DNA from: Zygnema circumcarinatum
Taxonomy: Eukaryota; Streptophyta; Zygnematophyceae; Zygnematales; Zygnemataceae
Length of the DNA: 54,087 bases
Assembly (NCBI GenBank): GCA_037447605.1
Contig: CM074815.1
Location: forward strand, 1,232,205 to 1,286,291
Direction of reading: 5' to 3'
Part shown: in pieces, positions 1 to 12,514 of the stretch
Layout of the letters: each line of letters starts with the position of its first letter
How positions within the stretch are numbered: the stretch's first letter is position 1
The notes under the pieces: model-generated
What the model saw: the letters and a program-made list of their open reading frames with translations, nothing else
What the model was told of the DNA's origin: nothing
Databases searched by the model: none
Made by a program: the position numbers and the translations under genes

Positions 1-1284
1 CCGCTGCGCGTACCTCTGAATCCCCTGGATCCTGGCTCTATGCTGCAGGCAGACCCACAGCACCACCCCAACCCTACGTCAGTTTCAGCACGGACGCTTG
101 GGTGGCCGTACAGCATCTGCGACTAGCTCAGCAATCTCCTTTTAACCCCACTTATCTTGTGCTACAGGCTTCAGCAAAACTCACCGAATCTTCCCGCTCG
201 TGCCGCCGTAAGAGGAGCTCGCTCGTCTTTCCTCTTTTTTTGATTCCGACACGGCACGGCACGGTACGATACGGTACGATATGGTACGGAACGATACGTA
301 CGGTCCAACATGAACTCTAACACGAACTCTAACAATACCGCCCGTCTACTGGTAACACGAACCTTCTATTTGCAAAAATCAATATTTTCGCCTCATATTT
401 GGCAAAACCATGGCGAAAATATGAGGACTGTTGACTGTACAGTACAGTACTGTACTGTACATTACTGTACGATAACTCCATGCGCCAATAATCAGTACTA
501 AGCTAACTCGTGATCGCGCGGCCTAACGCCGCGCGCCGTTATTATTTGTTAGAAGCTAATTCTGTGTCGGCACAGCCTATCGTCGATAGCCACGTGAAAT
601 ATCCCGACTCCCCGTGTTCCCACTACGAAAACAAACAAGACCTGTACAGACTATGACCGTATCTTCTAAGGACCCCGGTCTGACGCTAAAGGACCAGCGA
701 CTACGGCCAAGGACCGTACAGTGTACTATTCCAGACTAGACCCCTATTGTACACTACAGTTGAGCCTAGGCGTATTTTGCAACTCCTAGCGTTTTTCTTT
801 TGGCCTGAAGTCCTTTGAGACCTCGTGGCTCCCCATGCTGATTTGGTCCATTGGCCAAAACCATTGAACCATTGGACATGCGCGCATAGCCCTCCCTCGC
901 TAGCGCTTTATCCCCTCGGACCGACACACTGCCTACTCATACCTACGCTCAGTCAGACTCAGCGTGAAGCTCCACGGCCGTGCAACTGACCGTGATCAGG
1001 CGCTCTACGGAACTTCAAAAGGAGGCCTTGCAAACCCTAATTGACGTTCCTCCAAACTGTTGAGAGATTTTTTCGTGACTATACAAACTGCACTGCAATA
1101 GATACATTCTTCGCCTGTTGACAAATGCAGGAAGTAGTATGACTGAAAATTAAAAGCTTAAGTGTCTTCCTTAGCTAGCTGAGTTTTTCGTACGTCTGGA
1201 TCACCCCCTGCGCAGCAACAGAGGAGGCGGGGCTTGACACAGTGTGAATTAAGGCCTCTTTTTGTGAGTTGGAGAGAAGAAGAA
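1..1284. other. Upstream region without a recognised gene
   Basis: I see no supportable gene here. The stretch holds low-complexity runs built on TACGG/GTAC steps at about 241-305 and on alternating CTGTAC/GTACAG at about 432-477. Several isolated GTAC sites follow to about 760. The last 150 bases before 1285 probably hold the 5' UTR and promoter of the ZNF830-like gene, but no clear TATA box is visible. Confidence 0.5.
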
Positions 1285-3666
1285 ATGGAGGGAAAGAGCC
1301 GGAATAAAAATGTCCTGCGATCGCTTATGAAGGACGCGTTAATGAAGAAGGAAACTCGGATAAATTCACCCCTTGTTCGGTAAGGACTACGACTTCTTGC
1401 TGCTTTTCTATTCTGGAACATACGCGTTTTGAGCCTTACCTTAATCGAATTTGGGAGGGCCTGAAATGTGAAGTCTTGGCAGTTCGCACACGTTGCCATC
1501 AACCTTAAAATGTTTACTCCCTGTCCAACAAGTATTGAACTGATGAACCAATTCTCTGACGACTGTTTGCAGATACAATGACGTTGGGCAGGCGGTGTGC
1601 AAAGTTTGCAATGTTGTGATAAAGTCCGAGGGGCTGTGGCTGGGTCACATCAGCAGCAAAGGGCACAAAGAGGTCCTGTATGCTTCATGGCCCACTTTAT
1701 CTTCTTTATTCCTCACAGTCTTCACTACTCTATCTGCTTCACTCTTTACCCAATAGCTTTATTCATCTCGCTCTTACTTTATGGCTTTATCGATCCCACT
1801 TTTCCTCCAGCGAGCGTCTGTTTTCTGGCAACTCGAAAAGTTCTAAGCAACCCCTTTAACCTGCTTGGATTCAAGCTTCACACCCGTAAACTACTTTGGA
1901 CCTTTTGAAAGCGACGGCTTTGGTTGCCGTAGTTAAATGATTTTTCACATAACCTTTAGTAGTTGGCTTACCATGATTCTGCTCGTCGTACAACACAGAA
2001 ACTCAGAATGAGAACCTTATTATCCTGGTCCTGATCCTGTGGCGTTTCAGACTGAGTCCATTTTATCCACGTTGCTTTTTCTGAAAGTTCACATACCCTG
2101 AACGAATGAGCCTTTTGTCAGTCATCCCCTCAAAAGGCAGACGCTGATGGTTCCTTGGTTTGTGCTGCGAGAAAGCGCAGGCTGTCGAGGAACTGAAGAG
2201 GCGTGCAAAGAAAGCCACTGCAGTTGCAAATCAAGCGGAGCAGGCTGCTCCTCCTCTACCTGCAGAGGAAGCAAGTAGCCCTGTTTTGCCTGCCACCCGA
2301 GAAGCCTCAGCTCTGCCTGAAGGATTTTTTGATACACCTCCGCCAAAGAAGCAACGTGCAGGTACGTCAACACCAACCTCTTATTCTATTTGTATCGTAA
2401 GTGCTGAAAAGATATTGAAAATTCTGAACCTTCTGGCAAGCCTTACATGTTTTTTTCTAGTTTTTTTTAATGGTTGGGGGTGCAGATTCAAGCAAATCAC
2501 AGCCGAGCAGGGAGCAGCTGGCAAGCAGGAGTGGAGTACGCCTGCTCCCTGAAGCAGGGGCTGCATCACTCCGCAGTGAGGGAGCTGTGTCTGTGGGGGA
2601 AGCGCCCCCAAGTGGGAGTGGGAGTGGCAGTGGGAGTGGGAGAGCGAACGGGAGTGAGAGTGGGAGTGCGTTGCCAGAGGGCTTTTTTGACAGCAAGGAG
2701 GCGGACCACAAGGCTCGGGGGGTCCAGCTGCCCAAGATCGACATTCAGTAGGTTTCGCAATTTGTGTTGCGTTAGGATGGCTTTCTAAGAAAGACTGTTT
2801 TCATCGTAGGAATAGATGGGCGTTTCTCTCTTTCTGCAACATCTGTTACATCGGCTACTTGCATCCACTGGGATGATGTCCTTAGTAGTGGTGTGGTTAT
2901 GGGCTTTCTTCCTTGCAGGGAGGAGTTGAAGGAGTTTCAGAAAGCGGTGGATGTGGACCTTGAAGAGGTGGATATCCGACAGGAGGAGGATGAGGTGAGG
3001 CTCTTTACCAGCCAATACACAAACTTGCGTAGGTCATGTACGAAAACATGAAGGTTCTTCAGTTACATTCAAAGTGACACGCAGAGTTGTATACAGTGCA
3101 TAGTTCTGGGTATATAGCAATATAGCAGTATCTTATCGGCATGAGTCGCTTTCACTTGACAGATCTATGCAGTTTAAATTTAAAAACTGTAGAATCATAT
3201 AGAACTATATCTATAGAACTGCCAGCATATAACCGGCTGCACCATGATGTGGATGCGTGCAGGCTGAAGCTGCAGATGAACGTGAAATGCGTGAAGAACT
3301 CACGCAGAGGTACTCTATGGGCTCACACATGTCAACTTTTCGGAAAGGAGCAGTCTGGTTTTGACGGATAGATGTGTGAAAAGTTGAGCTCCTGTATAAT
3401 TGACCATGCTCCTTTGTGCTCTTTTCTTGCCCCTTTGCAGATCCCTTCTAGAGAGAGTGCAAGAGTTGAAGCAGAAGAAAGAGCAGCGGGCGGCAGCTCT
3501 GGCGCAAGCGCAAGCGTCGCAGTCTATGCAAAACGAGGGTTCAGGGACTGAGGCAGGGAGGGTCGAGGAAGAGGAGGAGGAGAAGGAGGAGGAGGAGGAG
3601 GAGGAGGAGGACGAGGATGAGGATGGCGTGTTTGGTCTTTTGGATTGGCGAGCAAAGCATTATTGA
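1285..3666 (+). CDS. ZNF830: ZNF830-like C2H2 zinc-finger splicing factor
   Basis: Seven exons can be joined with continuous phase: 1285-1379, 1573-1672, 2181-2361, 2486-2747, 2919-2994, 3263-3309 and 3441-3666, giving 328 residues. Exon 2 encodes one C2H2 finger (C41-x2-C44-x12-H57-x5-H63) ending in SSKGHKE, as in the ZNF830/OMCG1 family of nuclear splicing-associated proteins. Before it stands RINSPLVRYN, also typical of that family. The middle is Ala/Ser/Gly-rich and contains ALPEGFFD twice. The C-terminal half is coiled coil (EELKEFQ, LLERVQELKQKKEQRAA), followed by a Glu run and the family-type end GLLDWRAKHY. The start at 1285 is the first in-frame ATG after a purine-rich leader. The next gene begins 1 kb downstream on the same strand. 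Known of the family: nuclear pre-mRNA processing. Function here is inferred from similarity only. Confidence 0.88.
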
Positions 3667-4673
3667 GGAGAGAATTGGGCTAATTACGGCTCCCTCAACG
3701 GGATGTCTCATTCCACGTTTGTTCGTTGCTTTTTGGAGAGTTTTGTATTATGTTAAGAGGAGCTTGAGGATATGGGAAGGAATTGCATTAGATTCCATTA
3801 AGTTTGTTGATGAAGTGAATTCGAGGTTTTTGGGTTTGTTTCTGAGGCACTGTATGTAGCCGCACCTTTTTTTGAGTGATCAGAACGTGAAGATCGTTTG
3901 AAAGCATTCAAACTTCAAACTGTGGAGCTCAGATTCGGAAAGCTCGATTAGTATGGGTGGGGTTCCATCGAGGCTATCCTGTGTGCGTTGTCCAATCACC
4001 AAAAAAATGGCATGCGCGGCAATTCCATTTTGGCCCATGCTTCAGAAGGCACCCTCAATGGATCTTGATCCTTCGCCTTTCTGGTGACCTCCGGCATGTG
4101 CATTCATGGAAAGGTCTGACTTGACTAGTTCGAAGAAGGTTGGAGATCAGTTGATCGAACAGGGCTTTGAACTTCGCTTTTATTCCGCCTTCTGGTCATT
4201 TGCCAGCTTTGCATGTTGGCTCGTTATATGTTAGCGTCCAACCCTTGCACATGAACTTCTCGGGGCGCTACCGTTGTGAGCACAGCACAAAGCATTGGAT
4301 AGACATGAACGTGTCAAGGACTGCCATAGCCACACCATCTCACATTCTGTGAACGTCTCCTCTTAGGTTCGCCCACGTAGCATGTGTGCGCATGTTAGAA
4401 GCCTAGAATTTGGTGTGGTGCTGTAGCATCAACATGTTGTACCATGAACACCAACATGGTCGGGGTTTGTTGCACAACAGGGTAAGGCCGTGCAAGATGG
4501 CCCGCTGAACCCTGCCGCGGCCCTGCACTTCAAAACCCTCCGAGCCTTTTTAGGTCATTGGTGACCCGCCTGCCCTGCGCTGCTCTGCAACTCTGCAGGG
4601 CGGTCATTGCAGCTCGTCTCTCCTTCCTTCCCTCCTGCTGCTGGCAGGAGTGCAGGCTTCCAGGGAGGAAGCC
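3667..4673. other. Intergenic spacer between ZNF830-like gene and UTP14
   Basis: About 1 kb with no supportable gene. It should hold the 3' UTR of the upstream gene, several T-rich tracts around 3,720-3,870, and the promoter/5' UTR of UTP14. No RNA gene or repeat was recognised. Confidence 0.5.
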
Positions 4674-7600
4674 ATGGCACGAGGCTATGGGTTGAAGAGC
4701 GGAGGGGGAGGGAAGGGCGGAGGGGGAGGGAAGGTCGGAGGGGGAGGGAAGGTCGGAGGGGGAGGGAAGGGGAGGGGAGGAAGGATGGGAACCGGCAGCC
4801 ATGGCGGCGGCGGCGGAGGGAAGGGAGTTGAACGCCTCCTCCGTCTCTCGAAGGCAGGGGCCATGAAAGCGCTGCTAGGAGAGCAGGGAGTGGCGAAGGC
4901 GGAGACGAGAGAGGAGGACGAGGGCTTCGCCGCCATGGATGCTGGATACGAATATGAGGAGGCGGTGCCGGAGGAGGAGGCGGGGAAAAACCGTAGGTTC
5001 GATGATGTGGATGTGTATGAATATGAGCTTCCGGAAGACTTTGAGGTGAGCTAGAGTTTCCCTCTTCCCTTTTATGAGGTCGAATGCCGAGAAGGAGGAG
5101 GAGAATATCATAGTAAGAATTGAGGCAGCATGTTTAAAAGAATAAGTTTTTGCAGCTGGGGTACTTTCGGTACCTTGAACAACTCCAGCTGTGAAACTTG
5201 TACTTGTGCGGTGATCACTAGTTGATAGTGGCAGAGGCAAGTATAGCGCTGCTTCTGTTGGGCTGCGTGGTTAGTTTTGGTTGACGTTAGTTTTGATTCA
5301 AAACACGTTGTACTGTGCGATGTGTAGGATGAAGAAATCGACGAGGATATGGCTTTCACAGAAGACGATAAAGGAAAGTTTGGGCGAGGAGAGGACGAAA
5401 ATTTGGAGGATGACGAAGGGGAGGATGGTAATGACGATGATATAGACTTAAATAGTATGGAAGGCAGTGATCCTGACGCGGAGGAGGAGGACGAGGAGTA
5501 CGATGATGAGGAGGAAGAGGAGGAGAAGAAGGCGGGGTTGGAGGGAGATGACGTGGGGGAGGGGAGGGAGGAGGGTCCTGAAGAGGAGAGTGAGGAGGAG
5601 GAGGAGGAGGAGGAGGAGGAGGAGGAGGAGGAGGACATGGATGCGGAGGATAGGGAGGCGAGGCACCAAAAGATGATAGCAGAGGTCACTGGAAGGACAC
5701 CGACCAAAAGTGCGTCAGCGAAAACAGGCGGGCTCCATTATAACCATTTAAAGCATGGGAGTCCTTATCTGGTAGCCTTCAGCAATGCCTATTAGCTCCT
5801 GGAATGGGCGTCGCGCTCAGTTTGTTGCCTCTGTAAAGGTCCAAGGATGTTGCTTGCTTTTGAAGAAGGAAAGACGAGACCCAGCTTTATGAGAGATGCA
5901 ATGCCTGCCAGAATTCCTCAAATTCTGCAGCGATGCATGCTGGAGTTCTTGAATGCTAACATATAGCCAACACCATGATGTGTGTATGTAAGCACGGTGA
6001 GCGTGGGTTCAAGTCTTACTATGATATGTGGGGAAGGGACCATCTTCTGAAATCGTTTCATGTGTCAAGAACCTAGTGGAACCTGTCCAATTTCATGATT
6101 TCCGGACTTTGGGTTTACTGATTTCTCTAGGCCCAATCTAAAACCAGTATAAACGGTACATGCTGTCATTTTTGGAGGTGTCCATCGGATGTCGGCCATC
6201 GGTTCCATATTTTAACCTGTTTTAATTATTATTTCAGTACCTCATAGTAGGCATAACCATTTGAGGAGCAGCCAGCATTTGGTTGGGCCTCGTCAATGAA
6301 ACGGAGTCAAGAGATGCTAGAAATACTAGTACAACTTTTAGTTCTGCTACATATTTCTTCGAACAGTTTTGGCTGGGTAAGGTTGGTCTAGCGCTCGTTC
6401 ACATTCTTCACCTGATATTCTGTCTATGTCGCTTTGGAGCATGTGGAATATTGTGCCGGCAACCTGTCCTTTGTATGCATTAACGGCGTGCAGACTTATT
6501 CTACGTTTTGACATTTTGTCTTTGCCTTCGTCGTGTGCATTATTGCTCAGCTGCCCGAACCCCGCGGAGGACATCGGTGGTCTCAGAGGCATATCCTGAG
6601 TCCGAGTTCAATCTTGACCTGTCTTCATCTGCTGCTGCTGGAGGCAGTCTTAGTGTAGAGGAGCTTTTGGAATCATTGGGGGGAGACTCGCTGGGAGGTG
6701 GAGGCCTTCCTGCTTTGAGAAAGAGACTGGAGCAGCAGCAGAAGAGAGGAGGCCCTGTTGCTGCTCCCTTACCAAAGCCCATTCGAGAGCGTTTGGAACG
6801 AAAGTAAGCGGCTAAAACTCCTGCTGTGTTTCATTACAAAAAAAGCCTGCTGGATTTGTTGGGGGAGGGAGCCTTCTGGACTGTTGCGACTGAATGTTCG
6901 TTCCGTGCATTGTTGGAAAACTTATGGAGCAAGCTATTATCTCTTCCCACTTTAGTTACCTATATTCTATGCTATATTTGCAGAGCTGGGTACGAAAAGA
7001 CATCAGAAGATGTCTCAAAGTGGCAACCAATTGTGAAGCGCAATCGAGAGGCATCAACACTCGTGCTAAAGCAAAAGGACCAGGTCAACAATTTAAGTAC
7101 GGGTGCCATAGTCGCCAAGTTCAAACCAACAACAGACTTTGAAAAGGAAATTGACCAGCTTTTGAATGAGAACGGGGCCACACAGGAGTCAATTGAGGAA
7201 GCAGAGGCCATGGAGCTAAACAAAGTGAGTAAAACCATCAAACCTAAATCCAATCTCGCATGATTTACGAGTGATGAATGGTGCGGTTGACATGACGGAA
7301 TGAACTGAAAGGCAGTTCTCTTGGGCGGGAAATGGGCTGTTCTGTAGTTGACGGTGGAGGAGGTTCATGCAAGAAAGGAGAGGCTGGCAAGGATGCGATC
7401 CCTCCTCTTCCGTTCCGAGCTTAAGGCGAAGCGGACGAAGAAAATCAAGTCAAAGACGTTCCACCGACTGATGCTCAAATCAGAACAGCGCAAAAAGCAG
7501 AAATCAGATCCAACGGAAGAGATGGACCCCGAGGAAGTGAAAGCTGCTGCAATCAAGCAAGAGTTTAGGAGAGCGCAGGTGAGTTTATAAGGATTGACAA

Positions 7601-10600
7601 CCACGTCGAGTAGCCTGTCTTGGGCTTGAAGGACATTTTTAATGTATACCCTTTGAGAGGTTTCAGAAGAGTGCTTCCAAAAGCATATCAAGCTGCCATG
7701 AACCGTTCACTGGAAGGTATGAAGAAAAAATTGTAATTTAAGGTTGGATTTCTTGGATGTGATGATGTTGTTGCAGGAACGTATGACTTTGAAACATAGG
7801 AATACTTCGAAATGGGCAAAGCGTATTCTGCAGCGTGGACTGACTGCTCGGACTAATCCTGAGTCAGATGCGACCCGGGTAGCAATCGCAGAACAGCTCC
7901 AAATGCACCAAGATCTGAAAAGGAAGATCCACTCGGCAACCATTGGGAGGGAAGATGAGAGTGATGAGGAAGAAAGTGATTCTGACGAGGAAGCAGCACA
8001 GGAGGGAGAGGGGGAAGATGGAGGGGCTCTTGATGGAGGGAAGGTGAGGGGACTGGTATTGGGAAGTGGTAGAAATAAGATATTGGCCAAGGGAAAGGCT
8101 GCAATGTTGAAGGAGCTGGAACATAACCCTGACGAAGATGTTCCTACAACTGGACTGTTTGCGCTGCCTTTCATGGTGAGGCCCTAAACCTCGAACCCTC
8201 TTCCAGAGGCAGCTCAGTATGTGTATAAAGGCTTACGGAGAAGAGAAGGTTTCTTTAGCCGGGGAGGAAAAATGAAAGTGTTAATTTAAGAACTTTGAAA
8301 TTCAGCTGCTGTAGCCGAACATACTTTGAGCAGGAGTTAGATGTTATGACTGCTTGAAACTAATTGGGAAGAGGATTTTATTTAACGCCCTCTGATGTAT
8401 GGGCATTACAGGCACGCGCAATTGAGAAGAAACGCAAACAGGCAGAGCAGGAAGCCATGGCTGTGTTGCGGGAGCTTGAAGAGGAGGCGGAAAGACAGCA
8501 TTCGGATTCGGATGGCGAAAGAGAAGATGGGCAGAGCAGGGAGGAAGCAGAGGGTAATGATGACGGACCTGTGTCTGGCAGAAGGAATTTTGGATCTGCT
8601 GCTATGGCTGCCGATAGAGGTGCTGAGCAGGCGGGGGAGGATGGGGAAGAAGATGGAGGAGAGCGTGCAGGCGGCAGTGAGGGCGAATGGAATGAAAGCG
8701 AGGATGCATCTGGTGATGAGGGCAAAGATATCAGGATGGGGAATGGTGGGAGAAAGCAGAGCCGAACGTTAGGGATTGGAAAGCAGAAGGCCAAGGTTCA
8801 TAATTCACGTCTGAAGGCTACCTTTGAAAGCGAAGAAACAGGCGGGGCGACAGTGGAACTTCCGGAGGATGGAAATGAAATCAGAGAGGTATGGCGTCTG
8901 TGTAGGTTAGGACATAGTTTTTGAGTGATTGAATTAATGGCATTGCATCTCACTCCTTGCTTGCCTCAGTGTTTGGCCTGTTATTCTTTGCCGTTTATGT
9001 TTTTTCATGTATGCCCTGAACACATCATCCAATTTTGAATCGTCTATGGGATCAGAAAGAAGCTTTGAGCCTTGCCTGCTGGCAATAATCTTCATCTGGA
9101 ATGGAGGCAGGTGGATATGTTTGGATGGGTGGAGCTGATGGCGGAATGATAAAGAGTATTCATGGGTTATTTTATGGCCTTTGCAGGTGGGCGTGTCTGC
9201 AGAATTCACTGTGAAAATGAAGGAGCCTTTCTCAGTGTATGACTTTACCGAGGATCACAGTGGCCCCTCCTTTCGAGAAGATGCAGAGGAGGGAGCACCT
9301 TTGGTAGCCAATGCTGAACTTGAGAGACGAGCAGTTGCTGGTAATGGGGAAGCAGCAAAGGAAGGTCGGAAGTCTGTGGGCGGAGCTAAAAGTTATGCCT
9401 CTTCCTTGGGGAATAATCCATCTCTTTTCGGACCCCAGGAAATGGGCAGCCAAGGGAGTAAGGCGGCAAAGGAAGGAAAGGTAAAGAATAAAGGGACAGA
9501 GACAGAGAATGGACTACAAAGTGAGCGCGGTAAACAAACTAAGGGGCAGCGTGGAGAAGATAAGAGTGCTGCGAATGGGAAAGTTGCTAAGCCATTGGTT
9601 TCTACGGGTGTGCCTGTGGAGGACCAAGAGGAGGAGCAGGACTTAGAAGACGACGAGAAGGTTGAGGATGAGGATAATGGGTTTGATACAGGACTTGGCT
9701 TAGGTTCTGCGACTGAAATACCTGAAGGATCGTTTCTTGATGCAGTGGGGTCGCAGAGGGAGCTTATACAGAGAGCATTTGCAGGTGATGATGTTCAAGC
9801 TGAGTTCGAAGAGGAGAAGGCGGAGGCATTGGATGCGGAGGTGCCTCGTCAGGAGGGCCCTGTGACTTTGCCGGGATGGGGGCAGTGGGCTCACACTCAG
9901 AAAAAGAAGGGACCACCACAATGGATAGTGAAGGCGAAAGAAGCGGAGGATAAAAAGAGGGAAGCAGCGCTAAAGAAGAGGAAGGACGCGGTTTTGAAGC
10001 ATGTGGTGATATCTGAAAAAGTAGACAAGAAGGTGAGTGGTGGAGGTAGCCAAATAGACTGTCGCTGTGCTTGTTTGAAATGTCGCTCACCTGTCTCTTG
10101 TCATTCAGAAGTTAGTGAATCCGGGGAATGTTGAGCAGAGCTCGGCCCTTCCCAGCATCACCCTCAACATCACCACATTAACATCACCGCAAATGCCATC
10201 AACACCCCCCCCCCTCCCCCCCCCCCCCAACCCTAAAATGCTGAAGTCTGTGTGGAGTGATGGCATGGCATGTCGACTTGGTGCAGGCGGCCAAGTATGC
10301 GCACGCACAGGTGCCGTATCCTTTCACTTCAAGAGAGGATTTTGAGCGGAGTCTGAGGGCTCCCATTGGCCCCGACTTCAACACTGACAAGGCCTTCCGC
10401 AACATGACTCGCCCGGCTGTAAGTTTTGGCATATATGGCTTGCGATCATCCTTTGTTGCTTGCAAGAAGCCTCTCAGGAGCATTGGCCAGATTATATAGG
10501 GCATGGCTAAGGGGAGGCTGTGATTCTCTTATGTCAGGAGGATGCCATGCGGAAAAGCTCTAAGTTGCTCTTTTTCTTGAAACTGAGGCATTCGTGACGG

Positions 10601-10771
10601 TTCGATGTGCAGATTGTGAAGAGTGTGGGGACGGTGATAGACCCCATAAAGTATCAGCACAGCTCGAACACGGAAAAGAGCAGTAGAGGGGCAGGGAGTT
10701 CGGGCGGCAAAAGGAAGGCTTCCGCTCAGAATGTCAAGAAGGCCAAAAGCTTCAAAGTTGGGAAAGACTAG
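4674..10771 (+). CDS. UTP14: UTP14-like U3 snoRNP (SSU processome) protein
   Basis: Ten exons join in phase: 4674-5045, 5328-5709, 6551-6803, 6984-7224, 7348-7578, 7777-8175, 8412-8888, 9187-10032, 10287-10418 and 10613-10771, giving 1,163 residues. UTP14 works in the nucleolus in 18S rRNA processing with the DHR1/DHX37 helicase. Family marks are LERKAGYEKTSEDVSKW followed by QPIVKRNREA near residue 340, then TVEEVHARKERLARMRSLLF, MTLKHRNTSKWAK near residue 497, and the C-terminal block VPYPFTSREDFERSLRAPIG near residue 1,075. There are long acidic Glu/Asp runs around residues 145-235 and again in exons 7-8. The start at 4674 lies in GCCATGG. The first 45 residues are Gly-rich because of an 18-bp tandem repeat. 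A basic tail closes the protein. The length is larger than many UTP14s, mostly through low-complexity acidic insertions. Confidence 0.93.
4699..4770 (+). repeat. 18-bp tandem repeat encoding a Gly-Lys run
   Basis: Four near-identical copies of an 18-bp purine unit (GCGGAGGGGGAGGGAAGG type) lie just inside the UTP14 coding sequence. They encode repeated GGGGK(G/V) motifs. The tract is in frame, so copy-number changes alter length without breaking the gene. Confidence 0.85.
10205..10228. repeat. Poly-C tract in UTP14 intron 8
   Basis: A run of ten C, one T and thirteen C lies about 60 bases before the acceptor of exon 9. It may act as an extended pyrimidine tract, and its complement is a G-run able to form a quadruplex. 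Its exact length could be a sequencing artefact. Confidence 0.8.
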
Positions 10772-12514
10772 AGCCGGGCGTTGGGCCGATAGTGAAGCAG
10801 GATGTTTACGTCTTAAACGGGCAGGGATTAATGGGAAGCCATGAGCAGATCGGATTGTTGCGAGCATCATTGCAGGTGTCGAAGATCTCTTTGGGTCAGA
10901 CTCGTGTGGGAGGCTATGGTGGTGTTGGCTTCTATGATGATGATGTCATGCGTAGGATATTGACGGCTTGTCAGCCTCTTGGGTGTGAAGTGTAAACACA
11001 TGGAGCTGTTCCATGTTCACTGTTCCGTTTTAGTTAGATGTACACCGTTTGGCTCAGATGGCCATACGGTAGTGTAGATCCAACTTCGAAAATTCGCTTG
11101 TTTGGGCCTCAGAATTCACTATTGTTTTGGAAATCATAAATTTGTGGAAGGTTTGCCCAAATTCCGCTCTCACGAGTTCTGAGCCTTTGCGGGCGCCTAG
11201 AAAGTCCGTATTTTGGAATTCAGCTAAAAAAAATCCGAATTTAACCTACAGTAATATAATTTTAGCGGACACTGGAGCGTCTGCACAGTCACTTCCTTTG
11301 GGCACGGTCCCGTCACAGAAATTAAACACTGCAAGAAGTTCTTCGAAGTCCTTCAACTTCTTATGCTTCTTCTTGTGTCTTGTTCTTCTTCTTCTTCTTT
11401 TCTTCTACAAAAGTCTTCTGAAGTCAGAATGAATAATGCACGTTTCACATGTACACGTTTGGACGTTCCTGCAGTTTAGACAGATCTGGAACGAAAAAGC
11501 AAGAGAAAGCAAAGCCACCCAAACGCCGCAAAAACTTCATCCGCCCTCGGCATCCGATAGATATGCACGATTTCCCGATGCACGATTTGCATGCATCCGT
11601 CTCCGCAACGTCATCCCTTTGCGTCCAACATCAATTTGGAACTCATTTGTCGTAACAACTCAGCATTTTGTTGACTTTGGTGCTCCAGTGCATCGTGAAT
11701 GCTCTGAACAGAGAGCTGCTGAGCCATCGAGGAATTACGGACACCGTCGCTCCAACGAACATCCAGTCGACAAATTCAAATTTACCTGCAAATGGAAAAT
11801 AACCGCTTTCAAGAGCTCACAAGGTGAGCGTCTCTACCATGCTTTGTTTGGACTTACTCGACTAGGAAGCAATGGCATCGGATGCTTCCACACCCACGAC
11901 TCCATTCACAAAGAAGCTGACAGGCCCAGGCCATACATTTCGTCATTGGAATCATGACTACTCTCCCGTAACCACGTGAACAGTCTTCGACAGACCAACA
12001 ATAAAACTGGTTGATGATGAAACAGTGCTCCCCGAACTGGTTTATTAAAAGAATATATACCGAAATCTTAAGAAAAGAAAAAGAAGTGAATCTACACTAA
12101 TATACACTGAAGGTCATCAAAATTTTGCAACGACACGCTCTACAAATTGGCGCCAAAACCCACAAAGCAGTGGGCTCGCACCATGTCCTGTCCTCCTGTG
12201 CGCGCTTGTAGGGCTTACGTCATCTGGTTTTCTGTGGCGCTAAGCGACGGGAGACCTGCGCATACCACTTCGCTCTATTGTCCACCTCTTTTCGCGATAA
12301 GCTGATGACAGCAAAACGCAAATTTTCTCGCAGAAACTCGACACGACTTGACCGTATCACCGAGCCACGGCCTGAGTCCACCAGCACGGCGAATCGCTAA
12401 AAAAAACGAAAGCGGGAAAGAGAGGGAGAGAGAGAGAGGGAGAAAGAGGGAGAAAGAGGGAAAGGGAGAGAGAAACGGGAAGGAAAGTGAGTGAGAGAGG
12501 GAGGGAGAGAGTGC
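10772..12514. other. Intergenic region between UTP14 and the minus-strand GH16 gene
   Basis: These 1.7 kb are between the tail ends of two converging genes and hold both 3' UTRs. An open frame of 173 codons at 11436-11957 shows no domain I recognise and no splice or start context, so I do not call it. From about 12419 to 12512 the sequence is a GAGAGAGGGA-type purine repeat immediately after the GH16 stop codon. Confidence 0.5.
12419..12512. repeat. GAGAGGGA purine microsatellite
   Basis: A nearly pure A/G tract abuts the stop codon of the minus-strand GH16 gene, in its 3' UTR. It starts exactly where identity with the plus-strand copy ends, so it marks the edge of the shared tract. Confidence 0.8.

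Noticed and set aside
5108-5707. Long minus-strand Ser-rich frame opposite UTP14 exon 2
   Set aside because: It is the antisense reading of GAG/GAA acidic repeats, which always leaves long open Ser/Leu frames.
10110-10200. Possible extra UTP14 exon starting AAGTTAGTGAATCCGG
   Set aside because: Direct joining of 10032 to 10287 gives the family sequence (VDKKAAKYAHAQVPYPF); the extra piece has no match to UTP14 and leads into the poly-C tract.
11436-11957. 173-codon open frame between UTP14 and GH16 copy A
   Set aside because: No recognisable domain, no start context and ordinary intergenic composition; it lies in the shared 3' region of convergent genes.
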